A stretch of DNA of 5,022 bases. Origin: JANXQG01 sp037147235. Its GTDB lineage: Bacteria > Planctomycetota > Planctomycetia > Pirellulales > Thermoguttaceae. The notes under the pieces were generated by a model. That model was not told where the DNA came from. It worked only from the letters and a program-made list of their open reading frames with translations, and did no database searches. Both the position numbers and the translations under genes were made by a program. This document shows positions 1 through 5,022 of this stretch, piece by piece (position 1 is the first letter of the stretch; each line of letters begins with the position of its first letter). Location of the stretch: contig JBAWVO010000406.1 in NCBI GenBank assembly GCA_037147235.1, positions 1-5,022 of the forward strand. Reading direction: 5' to 3'.

Positions 1-658
1 GCAAATCTTCGCCATTCTCGAACCATTGCTTGTGCTGGGCGATTTGCTTCTCCACGTCGGCCCGATGCGTGGAAAGCTTCTCCTGGCGTACACGCTGCTC
101 GGCACGCGATTTGGTAATGACGTCGTTGAAGGAGGTTTCATGCTGCCGGTACGCCAAGCCAATGTGGTTATGTTGTTCGACAAGCTTGTTTCTTTGCTCC
201 ATCGAGGTATTGTAACTCTCAACGGCCGCTTTATTGCCGTGGTCCGGCTTCTCGGCCAGCCGGCGATCTGCCTCCTCGATTTGCCGCTGGATGGCCAGAA
301 CCGCCTGAGACTCTCGCTCCAGTTCCTTTCGTGCTGCCTCGTGGCTGACCTGCATCGACTTGACCCATCGGTTGTGTTCGTCGATCACTTGATTCAGCAC
401 GGCGATCTTCTTCTCGATCGGCTCGCCACGGTAGTGAACATCCATCACGGCCTCGAAGTCTCGAAGCTGATCGGTCATGATTCCCGCACGTTGACCGCCA
501 CGACCCTTGGACGCGTCGCCGGCACCTTGGCTGGCCGAATGTGGTGAAGATTCCGACGGAGGTTCCACCGCCAATAGCTCCTTGCCGGCCAGTATCGACA
601 TACCGGTCCCGATCACGATGAGTGTTCCTAAAATAATCACCTGTCGAGAAGCATTCAT
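1..658 (-). CDS. Partial gene for an exported or membrane-anchored coiled-coil protein, function unknown
   Basis: An open frame runs from ATG at 658-656 leftwards to the window edge without a stop, giving 219 codons; the C-terminus is missing. The product starts MNASRQVIILGTLIVIGTGM, a short polar start followed by a hydrophobic stretch (residues about 7-24) that reads as a signal peptide or N-terminal anchor; SILA-GK near 21-26 is a possible cleavage site. Residues about 32-60 are a Ser/Gly/Pro-rich linker. Residues about 62-215 are highly charged, rich in Glu, Gln, Lys, Arg and Ala, nearly free of Pro and Gly, and read as long helices or coiled coil (for example IEKKIAVLNQVIDEHNRW and ELERESQAVLAIQRQIEE). 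No cysteine is present in the visible part. The start is preferred because the hydrophobic segment follows at once; no good Shine-Dalgarno is seen. I do not recognise the family. A periplasmic helical scaffold is an inference; another domain may follow beyond the window. Confidence 0.75.
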   Translation of the reverse strand, partial: MNASRQVIILGTLIVIGTGMSILAGKELLAVEPPSESSPHSASQGAGDASKGRGGQRAGIMTDQLRDFEAVMDVHYRGEPIEKKIAVLNQVIDEHNRWVKSMQVSHEAARKELERESQAVLAIQRQIEEADRRLAEKPDHGNKAAVESYNTSMEQRNKLVEQHNHIGLAYRQHETSFNDVITKSRAEQRVRQEKLSTHRADVEKQIAQHKQWFENGEDL

Positions 659-681
659 GATCGTCGGTTTTCCAGTGCCGG

Positions 682-695
682 GGGAAGATGTTCCC
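682..695. repeat. Small inverted repeat in the leader of the coiled-coil gene
   Basis: GGGAA (682-686) and TTCCC (691-695) are perfect complements around a 4-base spacer, 24 bases upstream of the minus-strand ATG. It could form a short hairpin in the 5' leader or be an operator half-site pair. With only 5 bp of stem, chance is quite possible. Confidence 0.25.
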
Positions 696-731
696 GTGGG
701 CCAAATTGAAGGCGCATTCAGGGGGTTGCGT

Positions 732-758
732 CCAGACCCATTCCGCCAAAAAGTCTGG
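732..758. repeat. Inverted repeat CCAGAC-N15-GTCTGG upstream of the coiled-coil gene
   Basis: CCAGAC (732-737) is matched by its exact complement GTCTGG (753-758), separated by 15 bases including an A-run (749-752). It sits about 75-100 bases upstream of the minus-strand start, where an operator or leader hairpin could lie. No regulator is known for it, and a 6-bp arm is weak evidence. Confidence 0.25.
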
Positions 759-891
759 CGATGAGAACATTCTAACCGCACGGGCGGCCGATGGCGATTC
801 TTTGAAGGCCTACGAAGAACCAAGAGGTCAGCATAAATCGTCATTAGACACACGATTCGTTGCCGCCATCTTTTGGTGCCAACCCGTCTAG

Positions 892-1184
892 GTGGCCAAT
901 CTGCTCCACGATTGCCTCGTCGGTTGCACCGCGGCAATCCGGTTCGACACGCTCATCCGCAATAAAGAAGTGAGCGGTCAGGCTGAATTAGCCCGACTTG
1001 GGCTGGTCACGCGGGCACGAATGACACAGATCATGAGTCGTTTAATTTGACACCCGACATTCAGGAGGTGATTTTGGATCTGCCGGCCATCAAAAGTGGA
1101 CGAGCTATTATCTCCGAACGGACTTTGCGGCCAGTTGTGGTGGAGTTGGATTGGGGAATGCAGCGGGTGAAGTGGGGGAGGATG
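892..1184 (+). pseudogene. Decayed recombinase-associated helix-turn-helix ORF (frameshift)
   Basis: Reading from 892, the frame gives ...AAIRFDTLIRNKEV, then QAELARLGLVTRARMTQIM, then SRLI and TGA at 1048. The frame shifted by one base continues from about 1047 as TPDIQEVILDLPAIKSGR, then ISERTLRPVVVELDWGMQR, ending near 1184. Joined, these match what I recall of a small protein of about 100 residues found beside serine recombinase and DUF2924 genes in planctomycetes and proteobacteria, with the pattern LARLGxVTRARxTQIM, LAPDIQExIL and WxxQR. The ARLG...TRARMTQIM part reads as a helix-turn-helix. Loss of one base within TTTAATTTGA (1041-1050) explains the break: restoring it gives SRLNLTPDIQ. 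The same frame is closed upstream by TAG at 889-891, just before VANLL, where relatives as I recall continue. No recombinase is visible in the window. The family assignment is from memory of the motif. Confidence 0.7.
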
Positions 1185-1733
1185 CGTCCGGTTGCACCGT
1201 GTTTCAGTGATCCGCGATCGCGATCAACCACCCTGAGAGACCGACTCCGGGCACATCCAAGGAACCTGGCCTCGGCACGAGTTGTCGGTACTTTGAATTA
1301 CAGGATGGCACTTTGGGAGTCTTTTGGCGGGGAATTGGGGCCGAGTGGCGGGTGTTGGGTCGGTAGCCGGGAATGGAAGGGTTCTTGATACGTCACCGGA
1401 CAAGGCCACTCTTTGCAGCCCCGGTACAGCACAGGGGGGGCAATTCGGTCGCAGTGGGTTCTGCAGGAGCATTCTCGCATAGCATGGCCGGGCTTAGGCA
1501 AGGACTCATGTGTCGGGAAAGCTGCGTCCACTGGCCGCCAAGCCTACCGTTCTTCGCTCGGCGAGAGGTGAGAATGCGGCTTCAAACTGAACAAAAATGG
1601 TTGTCATGCAATAAGAACCTACTCGGGCGCTAGACATGGCAGGACGCCTTGGTAACAATGGATGACGGTGAAAGCTTGGATCGGTTCCAGTATCATCGCT
1701 AACGGGAAACAGCGGATCAAGGCAGCGTACCAC
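1185..1733. other. Non-coding stretch between the HTH relic and the HzsA-related gene
   Basis: No frame here has a recognisable domain, consistent codon usage or ribosome binding site; the open frames on both strands (for example 1373-1633 plus, 1298-1531 minus) look like chance. It should contain the promoter and leader of the HzsA-related gene, but no good sigma-70 pair was found: TTGTCA at 1601-1606 has no -10 at the right distance. Visible details are the palindromic GATCGCGATC at 1216-1225, a G-rich patch at 1326-1380, and a run of seven G at 1434-1440. Part may be debris from the same lost mobile element, but nothing in it proves that. Confidence 0.5.
1216..1225. repeat. Short perfect palindrome GATCGCGATC
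   Basis: Ten-base perfect palindrome overlapping a second one, CGCGATCGCG, at 1213-1222. It lies just downstream of the HTH relic. No function can be assigned, and such GATC-rich words are common by chance in G+C-rich DNA. Confidence 0.2.
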
Positions 1734-4700
1734 ATGCGACATCTCAGATTCCATTGCTTGTTGGCGATCTCGACATCTAGGCTCGCGACGTCACGACTCA
1801 CATGCGCCGTCCTGTGTTGGATGTTGGCCATGACGGCACTGCCGTTTGTGGAAAGTCTCGCGGCAGATGCCAATGAGCCAGGCGACATGGCTGTCTCCAA
1901 CGGCGATTTCGAGGATGTTGGCCCAGCCCTTGATATATCGCGTTACGCTCTGAAGGGCTGGACGATCGAAGGTGACGCCTCGGCCGTCGGCGCGGTTAGC
2001 CGAAAGGCCTATCCTGAACTGGCCATGAACAGCGATTATTGCCTTTTTCTCGGTGTCGATCTGGTTGGGGGGCGCAGCACCTCGGGGGCCGCATGGCAGA
2101 ACCTCGGCCAATCGGAACCAGGGCGGTATTACACCGTCACGGCGAAAGTGAAGACGCTGAATGGGCATGCACCCGGATACAAGATCAGCCTCGTCGATGC
2201 TGCCACGAGTTCAGAATTGGCGGCAATCACTGAGCGCTGTGGTGATTCCAGGCCCGCCGGAGAAATCGCAGTCATCCGGTTCAGTTACCAGGAAACCGCC
2301 CGCCGCACATTACGCATCAGGCTTGCGACCAACGGCACCGTGGCAACCGCCGGACAGGCCCTCCGGATAATCATCGATAATGTCGCGGTGACGTCCCGTA
2401 GTGAGCCGCCGTCCGCTCAGCCGTCGCCTGCAATCCGACAAGCCGGCCATTTGGCGGACGATATTGTCTTTGCCGTTCGCCATCGCAGCCGGTCGTATCA
2501 TTGGTATGACGATCTGGGATGGTTCAGCGTCGACACCAAGGCAAAACTCTACTGTGCGCCTGGAAGCCAGATTCAGTCGCTCAATCCGGATACGGGCAAA
2601 GTCCGGGTGTTGTTGAACGATTCCAACGGCGCCTTTCGCGATCCGCAGGTCCACTACGACGGCAAGAGGATGGTCTTCTCCTGGCGCCGTGAAGCAAGCG
2701 AGTACTATCACCTTTATGAACTAGACTTCGATGGTAAGGAACCGCGGCAACTCACAGACGGCCCTTTCGACGATATCGAGCCGACCTACTTGCCCGACGG
2801 CGATCTCATTTTCGTTTCGACTCGCTGCAATAGTTGGGTGTGTTGTGGCTCCTTTAAGGTGACCACGCTCCACCGCTGCGACGGCAACGGAAGGAACATG
2901 CGCAAGCTTTCATCGAGTGCTCTGAATGAGAATACGCCCTGGGTGTTGCCCGACGGCCGCGTACTCTACATGCGATGGGAGTACGTCGATCGCAACCAAA
3001 TGCGCTATCAGCACCTATGGACCATGCACCCGGACGGCACCGGGGTGATGGTGTTCTATGGCAATCAGTTCCCGGGCAATGTATTCCTGGACGGGAAGCC
3101 CATTCCCGGCACGGACCAAGTCATGTACGTCGAGTCGGCAGGCCACGGGCAGTTGGACCACGCGGGCGTGCTGATGGTGGTCGATCCTCGCTGCGGGCCA
3201 GATGACCGCGCGTCGTCGCGGCCGCTGAACCTTGGTCCGCAGTTTCATCCCCTTCAAGGGAATTGCTTCGATCCGTATCCGCTTGCGCAAGACAGTCTTC
3301 TCTTCGCACATGACCGGAGCATCCTATGGAGCGACGGCAAGGGACATAGCCGGCGCATCTATACGCTGCCGGCGGATGCACCGGGCGGTTGGATCATCCA
3401 AGAACCACGGCCAATTCGACCCCGGCCGCGTGAAACGATCATTCCAGCCCGGACCGATTCGAGCCAGTCCACGGGGCAGCTCGTCCTTGCCGATGCGGCC
3501 CATGGCCGGAATATGAAAGGGGTTCGGCCTGGCGAAATCAAGAAACTGCTGGTGCTGGAACAGCTCCCCAAGCCGATCAGCTTCCAGATTTCGTGGAACC
3601 AGCCAATCAGCATGGGGGGAACCTTCACCTTCAAGCGCATCCTGGGCACGGTACCGGTCGAACCGGACGGATCGGCCTCGTTGGAAGTGCCGGCCCTGCG
3701 CAACCTGTTTTTCGTGGCGCTGGACGAGAACGACCTGTCGGTCAAGCGGATGCAGAGTTACGTCACTCTCCAGCCCGGCGAGGTCACTGGCTGCGTCGGC
3801 TGCCACGAACACCGCACGGAGGCGCCGCGCATCGGCCCGGGATTGGGGCTCCTGGCTCTGCGGCGACCGGCCAGCTCAATCCAGCCGATTGCCGGAATCC
3901 CGGACATAATTGATTTTCCCCGCCACGTTCAGCCGATTCTCGATCGGCACTGCGTGGCCTGCCACGACTACGAGGCAACCGCCCAAGGCGGGCCGCGGGC
4001 CGGCGGCGTAATCCTCACGGGCGACCATGGCCCGTGGTTCTCCCATGCGTATGCGACCCTGACGCTCCGCAAACAGTTTAGCGACGGCAGAAACGATCAA
4101 GGCAACCGGCCACCACGCACCATCGGCTCTTCGGCCAGTCCGGTGATGCAGATGCTCGATGGAAAGCACTACGAATCGCGGCTCACGCCACTGGAAAAGA
4201 CCCTTGTTCGACTGTGGATTGAGACCGGGGCGGCTTACCCGGGCACGTATGCCGCCGGGGGCACCGGAATGATCGATCTTCCCGGGCGCTGGGGCACGCC
4301 GACCAATCTACACCCAATCGATGGAAGTGTGTGCGTCCGGGTGCCCCCGCCCGAGGCGATTTTGGAACGACGCTGCACGACGTGCCATCGTCAGCAACCG
4401 CTGGACAGTGAACTGCTCTACAACCTTTCGCGTCCTAAGAATTCAATGCTCTTGTTGGCACCGCTGGCCAAGGAGCACGGAGGTTACGGCCTGTGCAAGC
4501 CGGTGGTCTTCGCCGCCGCCACTGATCCGGATTACCAGGGCATCCTATCCGGCATCCGCGCGGCCGGTGACAAGCTCCAGCAGATAAAGCGTTTTGACAT
4601 GCCGGGCTTTCGTCCTCACCCCGGCTACGTTCGGGAAATGAAGAACTACGGGATTTTGCGGCCGGACCTGGACCCGGCCAAGGATCACCTGGATGTTTAC

Positions 4701-4745
4701 CAGTGCGATCAAGACTATTGGAAGTCGCTCTGGCATCGGCCGTAG
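1734..4745 (+). CDS. HzsA-related exported multihaem cytochrome c with propeller domain
   Basis: Predicted periplasmic redox protein of 1003 residues. The start at 1734 is chosen because it opens a signal peptide (hydrophobic core TCAVLCWMLAMTALPF, cleavage SLA-AD after residue 43) and AAGG lies 11 bases upstream; an ATG at 1662 would add 24 residues that look non-coding. Order: beta-sandwich, carbohydrate-binding-like module (about 52-220, opening VSNGDFED and ending IIIDNVAVTS); TolB/YncE-like propeller (about 244-560; repeats such as PDGRVLYMRWE and HPDGTG) with a cysteine cluster STRCNSWVCC (C365, C370, C371); HZS-alpha-type region; then CVGCH (687-691), CVACH (740-744) and CTTCH (881-885). 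Family hallmarks include PPRTIGSSASP, WIETGAAYPGTYA, YNLSRP, LLLAPLAKEHGGYGLC and IKRFDMPGF. Anammox HzsA is shorter, about 800 residues with two haems, so this protein has an extra N-terminal module and one more haem motif. Thr695 occupies the position of the catalytic-haem tyrosine. Hydrazine synthesis is unlikely; the true substrate is unknown. No subunit partner is adjacent. Confidence 0.88.
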   Translation: MRHLRFHCLLAISTSRLATSRLTCAVLCWMLAMTALPFVESLAADANEPGDMAVSNGDFEDVGPALDISRYALKGWTIEGDASAVGAVSRKAYPELAMNSDYCLFLGVDLVGGRSTSGAAWQNLGQSEPGRYYTVTAKVKTLNGHAPGYKISLVDAATSSELAAITERCGDSRPAGEIAVIRFSYQETARRTLRIRLATNGTVATAGQALRIIIDNVAVTSRSEPPSAQPSPAIRQAGHLADDIVFAVRHRSRSYHWYDDLGWFSVDTKAKLYCAPGSQIQSLNPDTGKVRVLLNDSNGAFRDPQVHYDGKRMVFSWRREASEYYHLYELDFDGKEPRQLTDGPFDDIEPTYLPDGDLIFVSTRCNSWVCCGSFKVTTLHRCDGNGRNMRKLSSSALNENTPWVLPDGRVLYMRWEYVDRNQMRYQHLWTMHPDGTGVMVFYGNQFPGNVFLDGKPIPGTDQVMYVESAGHGQLDHAGVLMVVDPRCGPDDRASSRPLNLGPQFHPLQGNCFDPYPLAQDSLLFAHDRSILWSDGKGHSRRIYTLPADAPGGWIIQEPRPIRPRPRETIIPARTDSSQSTGQLVLADAAHGRNMKGVRPGEIKKLLVLEQLPKPISFQISWNQPISMGGTFTFKRILGTVPVEPDGSASLEVPALRNLFFVALDENDLSVKRMQSYVTLQPGEVTGCVGCHEHRTEAPRIGPGLGLLALRRPASSIQPIAGIPDIIDFPRHVQPILDRHCVACHDYEATAQGGPRAGGVILTGDHGPWFSHAYATLTLRKQFSDGRNDQGNRPPRTIGSSASPVMQMLDGKHYESRLTPLEKTLVRLWIETGAAYPGTYAAGGTGMIDLPGRWGTPTNLHPIDGSVCVRVPPPEAILERRCTTCHRQQPLDSELLYNLSRPKNSMLLLAPLAKEHGGYGLCKPVVFAAATDPDYQGILSGIRAAGDKLQQIKRFDMPGFRPHPGYVREMKNYGILRPDLDPAKDHLDVYQCDQDYWKSLWHRP

Positions 4746-4800
4746 GATCGAGGCCCAGACGGAGCATGTGGTTTATGGAAGCCAGTATCTAAGGGGGGAA

Positions 4801-4870
4801 ACACGGCGACGGGCCATGTCGTGTGGGCGTCCCCGGAAGCCGTCCCGTTTTTCGAGACGTCTCAAAAAAC
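4801..4870. repeat. Candidate REP-like palindromic element (two hairpins)
   Basis: Two foldable units lie side by side. The first pairs ACAC (4801-4804) with GTGT (4821-4824) and GAC (4808-4810) with GTC (4818-4820), with a 3-base bulge and a 7-base loop. The second is the near-perfect palindrome at 4847-4870. Between them is GGGCGTCCCCGGAAGCCGTC. From memory, similar blocks recur between genes in planctomycete genomes, where their minus strand is sometimes called as a tiny protein containing FFETSRKTGRLPGTPTR. Such blocks could be REP or BIME-type repeats mobilised by REP-associated tyrosine transposases. Only one copy is in the window, so repetition cannot be shown here. Confidence 0.4.
4847..4870. 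repeat. 24-bp near-perfect palindrome centred on GAGACGTCTC
   Basis: GTTTTTCGAGAC (4847-4858) and GTCTCAAAAAAC (4859-4870) are inverted copies differing at one pair. The perfect core GAGACGTCTC spans 4854-4863. The T-run comes before and the A-run after the core on both strands, opposite to an intrinsic terminator, where the T-run follows the stem. It could still fold in RNA with an ACGU-type loop and a long A-U stem, acting as a weak bidirectional transcript end. Confidence 0.6.
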
Positions 4871-4998
4871 CCTATTCCGACACTCCAACTCGGCGATTGA
4901 GCCACCCATCCCCGCCCAGGCTCGAACGCGATGCCTTGGCAGGTGACCAGCTCGGAACCCATCCCCACCCCTCACTCCTCCTTCCCCGGCCGCCCTCT

Positions 4999-5022
4999 CC
5001 CCACACGCCCAACCCCGATCCC
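4999..5022 (-). other. Potential G-quadruplex motif on the minus strand
   Basis: On the minus strand, G-runs of 3, 4, 3 and 4 (plus-strand C-runs at 5020-5022, 5013-5016, 5008-5010 and 4999-5002) are separated by loops of 3, 2 and 5 bases. This fits the usual G3+N1-7 quadruplex rule. More G-runs lie further left (about 4961-4995). Whether it forms or matters is unknown. Confidence 0.45.

Larger units (their letters stand above)
659..891. other. Intergenic region upstream of the coiled-coil gene, no gene seen
   Basis: No convincing coding frame on either strand. It should hold the promoter and leader of the minus-strand coiled-coil gene, but I could not find a -35/-10 pair with good spacing. 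A TAGAAT-like hexamer reads on the minus strand at about 768-773, without a matching -35. Two small inverted repeats lie here and are listed separately. The plus-strand frame 688-891 is open only by chance: its product shows no recognisable motif. It is in frame with the decayed ORF that follows, but is closed by TAG at 889-891. Confidence 0.5.
4746..5022. other. Intergenic region after the HzsA-related gene, no gene seen
   Basis: No supported gene. A 57-codon minus-strand frame (4962-4789) exists but is judged to be repeat sequence rather than a gene. No classical hairpin-plus-T-run terminator follows the stop at 4743-4745. From about 4900 to the end the plus strand becomes strongly C-rich and G-poor, unlike the coding part. 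Confidence 0.5.

Noticed and set aside
26..547. Plus-strand open frame of 173 codons, rich in Leu and Val
   Set aside because: It is the antisense shadow of the minus-strand coiled-coil gene, whose frame has a proper signal-peptide start and coherent helical composition.
231..770. Minus-strand open frame of 179 codons overlapping the coiled-coil gene
   Set aside because: It is Arg/Gly/Ser-rich, has no domain and no credible start, and is an out-of-frame shadow of the same gene.
1041..1050. Programmed -1 frameshift in the HTH ORF
   Set aside because: TTTAATTTGA does not form the standard slippery heptamer, no downstream stimulatory structure is evident, and the additional TAG at 889 points to decay.
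1047..1388. Plus-strand open frame from TTG taken as an intact gene
   Set aside because: Only its first 45 or so codons match the recombinase-linked family, and they lack the helix-turn-helix half that lies in the adjacent upstream frame. The rest is unrelated read-through.
1373..1633. Plus-strand open frame of 86 codons before the HzsA-related gene
   Set aside because: No recognisable motif, odd composition, no ribosome binding site, and overlapping open frames on the other strand; most likely chance.
3324..3812. Minus-strand open frame of 162 codons within the HzsA-related gene
   Set aside because: Antisense shadow of a clearly conserved coding region.
1734..4745. Reading the HzsA-related protein as a true hydrazine synthase subunit and the host as anammox
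   Set aside because: The ligand Tyr is absent, there are three haem motifs instead of two, and no beta or gamma subunit gene is adjacent. The family is common in non-anammox planctomycetes.
4847..4870. Palindrome read as an intrinsic terminator for the HzsA-related gene
   Set aside because: The T-run precedes the stem and an A-run follows it on either strand, and no U-tract follows. The G+C part of the stem is only 5 bp with no proper loop.
4789..4962. Minus-strand open frame of 57 codons after the HzsA-related gene
   Set aside because: It covers the palindromic block, lacks a clear ribosome binding site, and its sequence resembles spurious proteins produced by dispersed repeats.

Overview
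The window looks like chromosomal DNA of a non-anammox planctomycete (Planctomycetota, perhaps Pirellulales). The main reason is the large gene on the right. It encodes an exported multihaem protein of the hydrazine synthase alpha-subunit-related (HzsA-related) family, which is abundant in ordinary planctomycetes. A decayed recombinase-associated helix-turn-helix ORF of a type I associate with planctomycetes and proteobacteria, moderately high G+C, weak ribosome binding sites and long intergenic gaps fit the same picture. The taxonomy is inferred from protein style only.

Layout. From base 658 leftwards to the window edge runs the 5' part (219 codons) of a minus-strand gene. It encodes an N-terminally membrane-anchored or exported, cysteine-free, long alpha-helical (coiled-coil) protein of unknown function. 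Its 3' end lies outside the window. Bases 659-1733 form a gap of about 1.1 kb between two divergent genes. In it, about 892-1184 is a broken relic of a small ORF that commonly accompanies serine recombinase / DUF2924 modules; it carries an in-frame stop just upstream and a one-base frameshift near 1045. The rest of the gap shows only small inverted repeats and a G-rich patch. Bases 1734-4745 hold the plus-strand HzsA-related gene: signal peptide, an extra N-terminal beta-sandwich module, a TolB/YncE-type propeller, and three CxxCH haem-binding motifs. Bases 4746-5022 are non-coding: a two-hairpin palindromic segment resembling a dispersed (REP-like) element, then a C-rich tract whose minus strand can form a G-quadruplex.

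How the parts relate. The two intact genes are divergent, about 1.1 kb apart with mobile-element debris between them, so they need not share regulation. Both products are predicted to leave the cytoplasm. The HzsA-related protein should act as a periplasmic (paryphoplasmic) electron-transfer or redox enzyme. The sequence gives no support for anammox: no beta or gamma hydrazine synthase subunit is present, and the catalytic haem motif lacks the tyrosine known from the anammox enzyme. No intact new system is evident. The most interesting item is the three-haem architecture and altered active-site motif of the HzsA-related protein.
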